This document shows positions 8,017 to 15,900 of a DNA stretch of 39,491 nucleotides, piece after piece. Position numbers and translations under genes: made by a program. The first letter of the stretch is position 1, and each line of letters starts with the position of its first letter. Under the pieces are notes generated by a model, which made no database searches, was not told the origin of the DNA, and saw nothing but the letters and a program-made list of their open reading frames with translations. Origin of the DNA: Desulfobacterales bacterium (lineage in GTDB: Bacteria > Desulfobacterota > Desulfobacteria > Desulfobacterales > JAHEIW01); contig JASJAN010000051.1 of the NCBI GenBank assembly GCA_030066985.1, forward strand, positions 1-39,491, in the 5' to 3' direction.

Positions 8017-9090
8017 ATGGAAAGCAAGTTCCGACCCCGTGGCTTGCCTGCACTGATCGGCAGTTTGCCGCTGACAGATCATACTCAGGCCTGCAAGCTT
8101 GTTTTGGAATATACACCGCAGATCCCGTTGTGGATTCAGCTTCCGGCAAACAAAAATGAAGGAATGGTCCCGCAATTTATGCCGGGCTTGCCGGGGATAT
8201 GCGCAACAACGGACACGGTACACATTGATACCGATCAGGCTGATTTTGAGAACGACATTATAACGTACTACGAAGACTACATGGCTGTGGCCGAAAATGA
8301 TGCCGACCTGTCTGCGTCCAGGTTTGCATTGAGCGAAGAGACCGCCGGAGGGTTTTTTGTCCTAATTGAGAACCTGAAGCAACTTGATTCTGTCCCGGTT
8401 GCGGTCAAGGGTCAGGTTACCGGACCGTTTACATTCACCACCGGTATAGCGGATCAAAACAAAAAGGCCATTATTTACGACGAGCAGCTTAAGGATGTTG
8501 CGGTAAAATTGCTGGCTTTAAAGGCGCGCTGGCAGGTGCAGCAGTTAAACCAATTTGATTGTCCGGTCATTATATTCTTAGATGAGCCTGCTCTGGCGGG
8601 TTTTGGCTCATCTGAGTTTATCAGCATTTCACGGGATGAGATAGCCCAGAGTCTGGCGGAAGTGATTGCCGGGGTGCATGCAGAGGGCGGTCTGGCCGGA
8701 GTGCATGTGTGCGCCAATACGGACTGGAGCCTGGTCCTGGATTCCGCTGCGGATATCGTCAGTTTTGATGCCTATGGTTATTTTGACCGCTTTATTCTTT
8801 ATGCGGACCAGCTTAAAGCCTTTCTGGATGCGGGCAAATTGATTGCCTGGGGGATGGTGCCCACTCTTGATCCCGATGAGTTGGAAAAAGCGACCACCGC
8901 GTCTTTGGTCGACCAATGGCAGCTAAAGGTAGCTCAGATTGAAAAACTGGGCATTGAATCCGATCAACTGATCGCGCAATCGCTGATCACTCCCAGTTGC
9001 GGTGCCGGATCGCTAAGTGTCGATCAGGCCGTCAAGGTCTTACAGCTCACAAGGGAAGTCTCGGAACAGATAAGGCAAAGCATAAGTTAA
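8017..9090 (+). CDS. MetE-core (UROD/MetE superfamily) methyltransferase
   Basis: 357 residues from ATG 8017, chosen because AAGGAG (8004-8009) lies 7 bases upstream; the longer frame to 7933 has no ribosome-binding site. It matches only the C-terminal catalytic half of cobalamin-independent methionine synthase: KGQVTGPFTF, FLDEPALAG, then HVC (His230, Cys232) and SCGAG (Cys328), equivalent to the E. coli MetE zinc ligands His641, Cys643 and Cys726. The position of the Glu665 ligand appears to be Asp251 (FDAYGY), which is my alignment by eye. Lacking the folate-binding N-terminal half, such short proteins in anaerobes are thought to take methyl groups from a corrinoid rather than methyl-THF. 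It stands alone, flanked by repeats. Confidence 0.8.
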   Translation: MESKFRPRGLPALIGSLPLTDHTQACKLVLEYTPQIPLWIQLPANKNEGMVPQFMPGLPGICATTDTVHIDTDQADFENDIITYYEDYMAVAENDADLSASRFALSEETAGGFFVLIENLKQLDSVPVAVKGQVTGPFTFTTGIADQNKKAIIYDEQLKDVAVKLLALKARWQVQQLNQFDCPVIIFLDEPALAGFGSSEFISISRDEIAQSLAEVIAGVHAEGGLAGVHVCANTDWSLVLDSAADIVSFDAYGYFDRFILYADQLKAFLDAGKLIAWGMVPTLDPDELEKATTASLVDQWQLKVAQIEKLGIESDQLIAQSLITPSCGAGSLSVDQAVKVLQLTREVSEQIRQSIS

Positions 9091-9391
9091 GGTTCAGGGT
9101 TCAGGGTTTCCCCCTACGCCTCTTCAAGGCTTCGGAGGACAAGCAGGGTTCAGGGTTTAGAAGCTCAGGTTCTGGGTTCAGAGTTTCGCTGGATCGGGGA
9201 TTTACGTTTCATTGATGTTTGTTGAAGGTCGCGGCAATTTTAATGAGCAATGCGGAAGCACATTTATTGAACCTCAAAACCTTTGAACGCAGAACCCTGG
9301 AACCTGTTGACCGAAAGCTGATTGCTGATAACTGACCTTAGTTAATTGGACCCGAAATTTACATAAATTAGACCATATGAAGAGGTTGAGA
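9091..9391. repeat. Intergenic region with GGTTCAG-type heptamer runs
   Basis: No gene is seen. GGTTCAG/GGTTTAG-like heptamers recur at 9092-9110 and 9147-9184. The complementary form (GAACCCTG, GAACCTG) appears at 9293-9308, giving two opposed tracts. Between them is GGCTTCGGAGGACAAGC (9128-9144), a GC-rich repeat piece. Similar heptamers occur at 16371-16408 and 20649-20667. Such tracts are common intergenic filler in related genomes. Confidence 0.6.
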
Positions 9392-10243
9392 ATGACTGAA
9401 AACAAGAATGGAACTTTCACAGGCGCGACCCGCTATGTCCTCGATGATGAGCTGGCCAAGATCGTCAATATATCCATGGCGCTGGAAATGCCGCTGCTGC
9501 TCAAAGGCGAGCCCGGTACCGGGAAAACCATGCTGGCCCATGCCATTGCAGACAGTTTGAAAATGCCGTTGATTGTGCTGAATGTGAAATCCAGCATGAA
9601 GCTGGTTGAGGCCTTGTATCAGTACGACACCCTGACACGGCTCAACGACAGCCGCTTTGGCGATTCAAGCCGCGATGTCAGCAAGATTGAAGATTATATC
9701 CGCATGGGGAAAATCGGGCAGGCGTTTACCTCGGATACAAGAACCGTCTTATTGATCGACGAGATCGACAAGGCCGATACCGATTTTCAGGACGATATGC
9801 TGGATGTCCTGGACCAGATGGAGTTTGACATCATTGAAATCGATAAAACCATTTCAGCCACCTATCGCCCGGTCATTGTCATTACATCCAATGCCAAAAA
9901 GGACCTATCCGATCCGTTTTTGGGGCGCTGCAATTTTCACCATATCGCTTTCCCCGACCCCGATATGATGCGCAAAATCATCCGGGTCCATTTTCCCAAA
10001 ATCGACTCGGATATGCTGGATCATGCTGTTACGGCATTTTACGGCGTGCGGGAATTCGGTGACATTGAAAAACGGCCGGCCACCCGGGAGCTGATCAATT
10101 GGATTCGGGCACTCAAGGCAGATCCGGATTTTAAGCCCAAACAGCTGGCCAAGGGCGATCTGCCGTATTTGGGTGTGCTGTTCAAGAAGAGCCAGGATTT
10201 GCAGAGGGCGCAGGGTGTGCTCGGTCGCCGTCGCTCCTACTAA
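9392..10243 (+). CDS. MoxR-type AAA+ ATPase
   Basis: 283 residues from ATG 9392 (AAGAGG at 9380-9385, 6-base spacer); an ATG at 9377 would lack a ribosome-binding site. Walker A GEPGTGKT (about residue 34), Walker B LLIDEIDKAD, sensor-1 ITSNAKKDL and an arginine finger in LGRCNFHHIAF are all readable. MoxR ATPases act with a von Willebrand factor A partner as chaperones that insert or remodel cofactors (CoxD/CoxE in CO dehydrogenase maturation, MoxR in methanol dehydrogenase). The VWA partner is the next gene. The client enzyme is not identifiable here. The stop codon abuts the start of a truncated palindromic repeat. Confidence 0.9.
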   Translation: MTENKNGTFTGATRYVLDDELAKIVNISMALEMPLLLKGEPGTGKTMLAHAIADSLKMPLIVLNVKSSMKLVEALYQYDTLTRLNDSRFGDSSRDVSKIEDYIRMGKIGQAFTSDTRTVLLIDEIDKADTDFQDDMLDVLDQMEFDIIEIDKTISATYRPVIVITSNAKKDLSDPFLGRCNFHHIAFPDPDMMRKIIRVHFPKIDSDMLDHAVTAFYGVREFGDIEKRPATRELINWIRALKADPDFKPKQLAKGDLPYLGVLFKKSQDLQRAQGVLGRRRSY

Positions 10244-10266
10244 AAGCAGTCTCAAAAATGTATCTA
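10242..10266 (+). repeat. Broken copy D: left arm of the 145-bp palindromic element
   Basis: AAAAGCAGTCTCAAAAATG and the next six bases match the left arm of the intact copy at 35338-35362 in 22 of 25 positions. Like the intact copies, it begins inside the stop codon of the upstream gene (TAA 10241-10243). No complementary right arm follows; a different repeat starts within a few bases. Confidence 0.7.
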
Positions 10267-10267
10267 T

Positions 10268-10366
10268 GGTTGATTTGGTTGAGCCCGTTGCCCGCTTGTC
10301 CGCCTCAGGCGGGTTAGCCCGTTTTTCTGTCAGTTTAAAATTAGACATTTTCCTTATTCAACCGGC
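10268..10366 (-). repeat. CCGCCTNAGGCGG element, copy R1
   Basis: It contains GAGCCCGTTGCCCG, the palindrome CCGCCTCAGGCGG (10300-10312), an AT-rich middle with AGACATTTTCCTT (10343-10355) and a TTCAACCGG end. Read on the minus strand it aligns along its whole length with the copy at 12779-12887. The 13-mer is also found, inverted, at 33846-33858. It separates the MoxR and VWA genes. Confidence 0.75.
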
Positions 10367-10404
10367 TCAACCGGCTAACCGGGAACCGTGAACGAAGTGA
10401 ACCT

Positions 10405-11595
10405 ATGTTCGTTGATTTTTTCTATAAATTAAAAGATGTGGGCATTCCGGTGAGCCCCACATCCTTTTTAACCCTGCACAAAGCGCTGGGCAGCGGCCTG
10501 GTGAATTCTCTCGAAGACTTTTATACCGCTTCGCGCACCATTCTCGTTAAAAGCGAGCGCTATTTTGATCTGTATGATCAAGTCTTTGCCCACAGCTTTG
10601 AGGGTGCCGACCTGCCGGACCCGGAGGGCATGGAGCTCGATGAGGTGGCCCGTCTGATGCTGGAAGCCTGGCTGCAGCATCCTGAGGGCCTGGCGGACAT
10701 ACTGGGTATGGATGAATCGGCGCTGATGAAACTGACTCCGGAAGAGCTAATCGAATATTTTAAAGAGCGTCTTAAAGAGCAGGACGAAGCTCACCATGGC
10801 GGGGGCAAGTGGATCGGTACCGGCGGCTACTCGCCGGTAGGCCACTCCGGCTATCATCCCGGCGGCATGCGTGTGGGCGGGGTTTCCCGCAACAAGTCGG
10901 CGGTAAAGGTGGCCATGGATCGGCGCTATAAAGATTATTCGATGAGCGGACCGCTGACCAGTGCCCTGATGGGTGAAGCCTTAAAGCGCTTGCGCAATCT
11001 GGTGCCCTTTGGCCCCAAAGATCAGGTCAATGTCGATGAAACCATCTATCAGACCATGAAAAACGGTGGTGAGATCGAAATCGTGTTTGACCGCTCGCTA
11101 AAAGATCGGCTCAAAATTATTCTGGCCATCGATAACGGCGGCTGGTCTATGGATCCTCACATTCCGATCGTGCAGACCTTATTCGATTACACGCGCGATC
11201 AGTTTAAGGATCTTAAAACCTACTTTTTCCACAACACCATTTACAGTACGCTCTGGAAGGATGCGGCGCGCTACAAAAAACCCCAGCCCATCGATCAATT
11301 CGCCCGTTTTGATCCGGAGACGCGGCTGGTGATTGTCGGCGATGCCAGCATGGCCCCCTATGAGCTGATGGCCACCGACGGATCCATTCACCTTGAGGAT
11401 CGCAGCGGCCTGCCCAGTATTGAATGCCTCAAATTTTTAGCACGCACTTTCTCCCATACGGTCTGGTTGAATCCCGTATCTGCTTCCATGTGGGATTATA
11501 CCCGCACCATCACCGTCATCCGCGATATTTTTCCGATGTTTGAGCTGACAATCGACGGGCTCGAACAAGCAGTGTCGTCGTTAATGCAAAAGTAA
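10405..11595 (+). CDS. CoxE-like von Willebrand factor A protein
   Basis: 396 residues. The N-terminal FVDFFYKLKDVGIPVSPTSF and DFYTASRTILVKSERYFDLYDQVF segments are typical of CoxE/VWA proteins paired with MoxR ATPases. A Gly-rich linker (about 130-165) precedes the VWA domain. The metal-ion-dependent adhesion motif, normally DxSGSM, reads DNGGWSM (about residue 243), so the first serine is lost. Later strands include TYFFHNTIYSTLW and LVIVGDASMAPYEL. No good ribosome-binding site precedes the ATG. It is presumed to work with the MoxR ATPase 160 bases upstream as a maturation or disassembly chaperone. Confidence 0.85.
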   Translation: MFVDFFYKLKDVGIPVSPTSFLTLHKALGSGLVNSLEDFYTASRTILVKSERYFDLYDQVFAHSFEGADLPDPEGMELDEVARLMLEAWLQHPEGLADILGMDESALMKLTPEELIEYFKERLKEQDEAHHGGGKWIGTGGYSPVGHSGYHPGGMRVGGVSRNKSAVKVAMDRRYKDYSMSGPLTSALMGEALKRLRNLVPFGPKDQVNVDETIYQTMKNGGEIEIVFDRSLKDRLKIILAIDNGGWSMDPHIPIVQTLFDYTRDQFKDLKTYFFHNTIYSTLWKDAARYKKPQPIDQFARFDPETRLVIVGDASMAPYELMATDGSIHLEDRSGLPSIECLKFLARTFSHTVWLNPVSASMWDYTRTITVIRDIFPMFELTIDGLEQAVSSLMQK

Positions 11596-11632
11596 TGTGC
11601 AGCTTTTTTAGAATTTTCTGAGTTATTAAATT

Positions 11633-11889
11633 AGCCACAGACCCACACAGACTCACACAGACAAATCTTTTCCTCGGTCGACTCTGCCCGAGAAAAAACT
11701 GTATGCCCTGCGGGCAACAGTTCTTACCATTTTTATACATGTCCGAAGGCAACTTTTCTAATCCATCTCATAAAGTGTGTTGGGTACATTTTGTTGGTAA
11801 TCGCGAAGCGATTGACAATTTTTGTTTGGCCAGAGCGCAAGCGTGTCGGCCGAACAAAAGTTAGTGTGGGTCCGTGTGGGTCTGTGGCT
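11633..11889. mobile_element. 257-bp MITE-like element with terminal inverted repeats
   Basis: The ends AGCCACAGACCCACAC (11633-11648) and GTGTGGGTCTGTGGCT (11874-11889) are exact 16-bp inverted repeats, continuing imperfectly inward. Internal hairpins are TGCCCtgcGGGCA (around 11704), AATCGCgaaGCGATT (11799-11813) and a GTTTGGCC/GGCCGAAC pair near 11824-11856. It holds no credible gene. It fills the 328-base gap between the converging VWA and tatD genes. It could be a non-autonomous transposable element or a bidirectional terminator region. Confidence 0.65.
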
Positions 11890-11923
11890 TATAAATAAGA
11901 CCTATCATTCATCCTGTTGTTGT

Positions 11924-12703
11924 CTAATCGATCCTATATAGCAGGTTTGTGTTGTTCCAGATGGTTTGAGCGAGTTGATCGGGGTCTTCATTGCGAACTT
12001 CGGCCAGCTTGAGCAGGACAAATTTAACAAAGGCGGGCTCGTTGCGGCGGGTGTGGTATTTTTCAGGGGCAGGGGTCAGATAGGGGGCATCGGTTTCCAC
12101 CACCAGTCGATTGGCCGGAATTTGGGGGACCATCTTACGCAGGTCCGACCCCCGTGCTCGGAGCGTCACGATACCAGTTATGCCGATATTCAATCCCAGC
12201 TCGAGATATTCTTGCAGCTCCGGCACTGTACCGCTGAAGCAATGAACCACACCGGGGTTTTCATTTTTGAAGTCGGTTTTGAGAATTTCAAGAAAACGAC
12301 CCCTGGTATCACGTTCATGGAAAATGACCGGCAGCTTGAGGTCAGCGGCCATGTGCAGCTGCCGGGTAAACCATTTTTCCTGATCCTCACGGGGCGAATA
12401 CATGCGGTTGTAATCCAGCCCGATTTCTCCCCACGCGCGTACGAGCGGGTTTTGCGCCAGTTCCATCAAAAAATCAAGCTCGCCGTTACTGCACTGGCTG
12501 GCATCGTGCGGATGAAACCCCACCGAAGCGTAAATGTCCGGATGGCTTTCGGCCAGTTTCACCGCGCGTGTGGCTGTTTTTGTGTTGACGCCGATAGTCA
12601 TCATGCGGGCAACACCCGCCTGGCGGGCACGCTCTATGACTCGCTCCAGATCCCTGCGATAGGCCTTATCATCCAGGTGGCAGTGACTGTCAAATAGTTT
12701 CAT
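11924..12703 (-). CDS. tatD: TatD-family metal-dependent hydrolase (DNase)
   Basis: 259 residues from ATG 12703; a GTG at 12712 would add three residues and neither start has a clear ribosome-binding site. Metal ligands are visible in order: FDSHCHLDD (HxH), GEIGLDY (Glu), FHERD (His), VHCFSG (His) and ETDAPYLTP (Asp). The family is a TIM-barrel amidohydrolase with 3'-5' exonuclease activity and roles in DNA repair or quality control. The length (260) is typical. It stands alone on the minus strand and, despite the name, is not linked to the tatA gene at 7147. Confidence 0.93.
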   Translation of the reverse strand: MKLFDSHCHLDDKAYRRDLERVIERARQAGVARMMTIGVNTKTATRAVKLAESHPDIYASVGFHPHDASQCSNGELDFLMELAQNPLVRAWGEIGLDYNRMYSPREDQEKWFTRQLHMAADLKLPVIFHERDTRGRFLEILKTDFKNENPGVVHCFSGTVPELQEYLELGLNIGITGIVTLRARGSDLRKMVPQIPANRLVVETDAPYLTPAPEKYHTRRNEPAFVKFVLLKLAEVRNEDPDQLAQTIWNNTNLLYRID

Positions 12704-12712
12704 TTCATTCAC

Positions 12713-13032
12713 ATTTCACAAAAGTTGACGTATGTATTTTAAGCTATTTCAAATTTGGGGGTCATTTTTAAAGGTATGACCGGTTGAAAAAGGGACAAAG
12801 TCTTAATTTAATATTTAAAGCGATAACGGGCCAACCCGCCTGAGGCGGACAAGCGGGTAACGGGCTCAGCCTGATTGAATACCAATGATAGGCTTGATAA
12901 TCAAGATTTTACCTTGATTTCAAACTCCGATTCTGACAATATAAATCTTTTAATCAACAGTACCACTTTGTGAAGGTGGCCAAATTGTCGGATGATAATT
13001 GCACCGGCAAAATATCGGTCTGGAGGTTGAGC
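12713..13032. repeat. Intergenic region with CCGCCTNAGGCGG element, copy R2 (12779-12887)
   Basis: Divergent gap between tatD and the Nfn genes. The element runs from CCGGTTGAAAAAGG (12780) through an AT-rich middle to AACGGGCC, the palindrome CCGCCTGAGGCGG (12836-12848) and AACGGGCTCAGCC. It is collinear with the reverse complement of copy R1. After it, AATCAAG-N7-CTTGATT (12899-12919) could form a small hairpin. No confident promoter was found. Confidence 0.7.
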
Positions 13033-13869
13033 ATGTTTAAAATTGTTAAGCGAGAAGAGATGTCGGACGGCACAGTGGTCCTCAATGATATCGATGCGCC
13101 TAAGATTGCCCGCAAGGCCCTGCCAGGGCAGTTTGTTATCCTGAAGGCCAATGAAGAGGGCGAACGCATTCCATTGACAATGGCGGAAACAGACCCTGAA
13201 AAAGGGACCATCACCGTCATCTATCAGGTGGTGGGTAAATCGACGGCCCTGTTTAAAACCCTGCAGGTAGGTGACGGATATCAGGATGTGATTGGCCCCC
13301 TTGGAAAAGCAACCCATATTGAAAAAGTCGGTAATGTTGTCTGCGTGGGAGGCGGTACCGGAATCGCCGTATTGCATCCGATTACCCGGGCCCTAAAGGA
13401 GATCGGCAATCATGTGACCTGTATCATCGGGGCACGAACCAAGGATCTGTTGATTCTCGAGGACCGTATGAAGTCGGCTTCCCACGAATTGCACGTCTGT
13501 ACCGACGACGGCTCTTACGGCCATCATGGGTTTGTCACCGATGTCCTAAAGGAAGTGCTGGAAAAAGGAGAAATTCAACAGGCTGTGGCCATCGGACCGG
13601 TTCCGATGATGAAATTCGTGTCATTGATGACCAAAGAATATAATGTGCCGACACTGGTCAGCCTCAATCCGATTATGGTGGATGGCACCGGTATGTGCGG
13701 CGGCTGCCGGGTTTCGGTCGGCGGGCATACCAAGTTTGCCTGTGTCGATGGGCCTGAATTTGATGCTCACAAGGTTGATTTCGACGAGCTGATGATGCGA
13801 CTGCAGGCTTACTGCGATGATGAGCAGTCCTGCTACGAAGATTTTTGCACCATTCGCGATAGCAAATAA
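13033..13869 (+). CDS. NfnA-type ferredoxin:NADP oxidoreductase alpha (FNR-like) subunit
   Basis: 278 residues from ATG 13033 (GGAGG 13022-13026, 6-base spacer). The FNR-like module has PGQFVIL and RIPLTMAE for FAD and GGGTGIAVLHP for NAD(H). The C-terminus carries the [2Fe-2S] motif of this family, TGMCGGCRV with FACVDGPEFD. The next gene encodes the large partner. Together they match NfnAB (NADH-dependent reduced ferredoxin:NADP+ oxidoreductase), which couples NADH, ferredoxin and NADP(H) by flavin-based electron bifurcation. A role as a glutamate synthase or sulfide dehydrogenase (SudAB) small subunit is the alternative, since those families are very close. Confidence 0.87.
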   Translation: MFKIVKREEMSDGTVVLNDIDAPKIARKALPGQFVILKANEEGERIPLTMAETDPEKGTITVIYQVVGKSTALFKTLQVGDGYQDVIGPLGKATHIEKVGNVVCVGGGTGIAVLHPITRALKEIGNHVTCIIGARTKDLLILEDRMKSASHELHVCTDDGSYGHHGFVTDVLKEVLEKGEIQQAVAIGPVPMMKFVSLMTKEYNVPTLVSLNPIMVDGTGMCGGCRVSVGGHTKFACVDGPEFDAHKVDFDELMMRLQAYCDDEQSCYEDFCTIRDSK

Positions 13870-13959
13870 ATAAAAAAAGCCGATTAAATCTGATCTCCAA
13901 ATCCATTAGAGACGATGGTCGGTCCCGTTTCAACCGATTGCGCTTTGACGGAGGAAAGC

Positions 13960-15381
13960 ATGACAGAAGCAGTGAAAAAGAAAGGCAAAAAGGAAAAGAT
14001 ACCCCGTGTTGCGATGCCCGAACAGGAAGCCGATGTTCGCAATAAAAATTTTTTAGAGGTCCCCACCGGTTACACGCCGGAGATGGCTGTGCTGGAAGCC
14101 CAGAGATGCCTGCAATGCAAAAAGCCCAACTGTGTGGCCGGCTGTCCGGTGGAAGTTGATATCCCCGGCTTTATTCAGCTCATCAAGGAAGAAAAATTTA
14201 CCGAATCCATTCGCAATCTCTGGGGCAAAAACAGCCTGCCGGCGGTTTGCGGCCGCGTTTGTCCCCAGGAAATTCAATGTGAAGGCGTGTGCATCCTTGC
14301 CAAAAAGGGTGATCCGGTGGCCATCGGCAATCTGGAACGCTTTGCGGCTGACTGGGAAAGAGAAAATGGGACCGGTGAGCTGCCGCCTAAAGCCGCTCCT
14401 ACCGGCAAAAAGGTTGCCGTGGTCGGCTCCGGGCCTTCCGGCCTGACAGTTGCCGGCGATTTGATTGTCAAAGGACATGATGTCACGGTGCTGGAGGCTT
14501 TCCATAAACCCGGCGGCGTATTGGTTTACGGTATCCCCGAATTCAGGCTTCCCAAGGCCATCGTGGCCCAGGAAGTCAATTTCCTGGAGCGGCTGGGGGT
14601 CAAAGTCGAATGCAATGCCGTCGTGGGCCGTACCGTCAGCCTGGACGAGCTTTTCGAAGAAGGCTATGACGCCATTTATCTGGGGGTGGGCGCCGGACTA
14701 CCGCGCTTTATGAATATCCCAGGGGAAAATCTCGTGGGCATCCTGTCAGCCAATGAATATTTAACCCGGGCCAACTTAATGAAAGCCTATCTCTTCCCGG
14801 AAGTGGACACCCCCATCCCCATAGGCAAAGATGTGGTCGTGCTGGGCGCCGGCAACGTGGCCATGGACTCAGCCCGCACCGCCATGCGGCTGGGTGCCAA
14901 CAAGGTTCAGATCGTCTATCGCCGTTCACGACAGGAAATGCCGGCCAGAATCGCCGAGATTCACCACGCCGAAGAAGAGGGCATTGAGTTTTTTCTGCTG
15001 ACCAACCCGATCGAATATCTGGGAGATGAGAATGGTCGCTTGACCGGCATGACCTGCCTGAAGATGGAGCTGGGCGAGCCGGATGACTCCGGCAGACGCC
15101 GTCCGGTTCCCATTGAAGGCTCTGAATTTCATTTGGATTGCGATCTGTGTATCGTGGCCGTGGGGTCCGGTGCCAATCCGCTGCTGACCGCATCCACCCC
15201 GGATTTGAAATTAAATCAGTGGGGCTACATCGAGGCGGACGAGGAAACCGGCAAGACCTATAAGAGAGGCGTCTGGGCCGGCGGTGACATCGTCACCGGC
15301 GCGGCTACCGTTATCCTGGCCATGGGTGCCGGCCGCAAAGCGGCGGATAGTATTCACGACTATCTCACCATCGGCTGGTGA
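13960..15381 (+). CDS. NfnB/GltA-type NADPH oxidoreductase (large subunit)
   Basis: 473 residues from ATG 13960 (GGAGG 13950-13954). The N-terminal domain holds RCLQCKKPNCVAGCPVEVDI and VCGRVCPQEIQCEGVC, the cysteines for two [4Fe-4S] clusters. Then come the FAD motif VAVVGSGPSGLTVAGDL, LEAFHKPGGVLVYGIPEFRL, the NADPH motif VVVLGAGNVAMDSARTAMRL and YRRSRQEMPAR, with a C-terminal GGDIVTGAATVILAMGAGR. This is the GltD-like architecture annotated either as NADPH-dependent glutamate synthase (homotetrameric) or as NfnB. The adjacent FNR-like small subunit favours an NfnAB complex that poises the NADPH pool. The stop codon overlaps the left arm of palindromic copy B. Confidence 0.88.
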   Translation: MTEAVKKKGKKEKIPRVAMPEQEADVRNKNFLEVPTGYTPEMAVLEAQRCLQCKKPNCVAGCPVEVDIPGFIQLIKEEKFTESIRNLWGKNSLPAVCGRVCPQEIQCEGVCILAKKGDPVAIGNLERFAADWERENGTGELPPKAAPTGKKVAVVGSGPSGLTVAGDLIVKGHDVTVLEAFHKPGGVLVYGIPEFRLPKAIVAQEVNFLERLGVKVECNAVVGRTVSLDELFEEGYDAIYLGVGAGLPRFMNIPGENLVGILSANEYLTRANLMKAYLFPEVDTPIPIGKDVVVLGAGNVAMDSARTAMRLGANKVQIVYRRSRQEMPARIAEIHHAEEEGIEFFLLTNPIEYLGDENGRLTGMTCLKMELGEPDDSGRRRPVPIEGSEFHLDCDLCIVAVGSGANPLLTASTPDLKLNQWGYIEADEETGKTYKRGVWAGGDIVTGAATVILAMGAGRKAADSIHDYLTIGW

Positions 15382-15524
15382 TTTTCGTTTCTAAACGGAT
15401 CTTTTTCCGATGAGCGTTGTTCTCCGCGAATTTCAGCCTTCGACGTACTACATGTACGCCGAAGGCTAAAATCCTTGTGCGGCCGTGCTCATCAAAAAAA
15501 CCTCTCATTTAAAAATCGAAAATC
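15380..15524. repeat. 145-bp nested palindromic element, copy B
   Basis: Outer arms GATTTTCG/CGAAAATC (15380-15387, 15517-15524), middle arms GATGAGC/GCTCATC (15409-15415, 15487-15493), CCGC/GCGG, and an inner stem AGCCTTCGACGTAC/GTACGCCGAAGGCT (15435-15448, 15454-15467, one mismatch) around a 5-base loop. The length is exactly that of copy A. The centre again reads CGTACT then TGTACGC. The left arm starts inside the TGA of the upstream gene. Confidence 0.82.
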
Positions 15525-15542
15525 TACACTAATAAAAAAACC

Positions 15543-15577
15543 AAAAGCCGGACAGGTTTCTATCTGTCTGGCTTTTT
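15543..15577 (+). terminator. Rho-independent terminator after the Nfn genes
   Basis: AAAAGCCGGACAG (15543-15555) pairs with CTGTCTGGCTTTT (15564-15576) through 12 Watson-Crick pairs and one G-T pair, with an 8-base loop and a T run in the descending arm. It closes the 13033-15381 operon on the plus strand and, being near symmetric, could also work on the minus strand. Confidence 0.8.
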
Positions 15578-15758
15578 GAATTTATCGTGATCCCTGATCC
15601 CTTCACCATGTACCCTTTTGACAAACATCATATTCAAAAGGTAATTGAGTTATAAAATATTATGCCCTCCGTATCATTTTGTGCACATTTTTACGCTTTA
15701 ATTTTATCCCAGCCTTCTTAAGATGCTGGAATATTTTCAAAAAAATTTAGACAGGAAT

Positions 15759-15774
15759 TGGTATAGGTTTTGCT
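15759..15774 (+). promoter_or_regulatory. Sigma-54 (RpoN) -24/-12 promoter
   Basis: TGGTATAGGTTTTGCT matches the RpoN consensus TGGCACG-N4-TTGCW, with GG and GC exactly 10 bases apart. It lies 126 bases before the ATG of the 56-residue gene, pointing at it, in a 300-base stretch with no other gene. It predicts a start near 15785 and a leader of about 115 bases. Confidence 0.65.
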
Positions 15775-15852
15775 TTTGATATATGGATAGTCGTATCCAA
15801 GCGCTTTTTTCATTCCCGGCCATCAAAACACTATTTCGACGAAGCATACCTC

Positions 15853-15892
15853 AAGTCCTCAATATTACTAAAAAAGGACTTATGATAGGAGG
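15853..15892 (+). promoter_or_regulatory. Leader hairpin and ribosome-binding site of the Arg-rich small gene
   Basis: AAGTCCT (15853-15859) and AGGACTT (15875-15881) form a 7-bp stem with a 15-base loop, ending four bases before AGGAGG (15887-15892). A structure placed this close could gate translation; that is inference only. Confidence 0.4.
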
Positions 15893-15900
15893 TAAAAAAG

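Noticed and set aside
9091-9312. Possible CRISPR-like array from repeated GGTTCAG units
   Set aside because: The units are 7-base, unevenly spaced, without spacers of constant length, and typical of dispersed heptamer filler.
11966-12697. 243-codon plus-strand frame opposite tatD
   Set aside because: It is antisense to a gene with complete TatD metal-ligand motifs and has no start signal.
14708-15193. Long minus-strand frame within the Nfn large subunit gene
   Set aside because: It is a shadow of the plus-strand coding sequence with no family signature.
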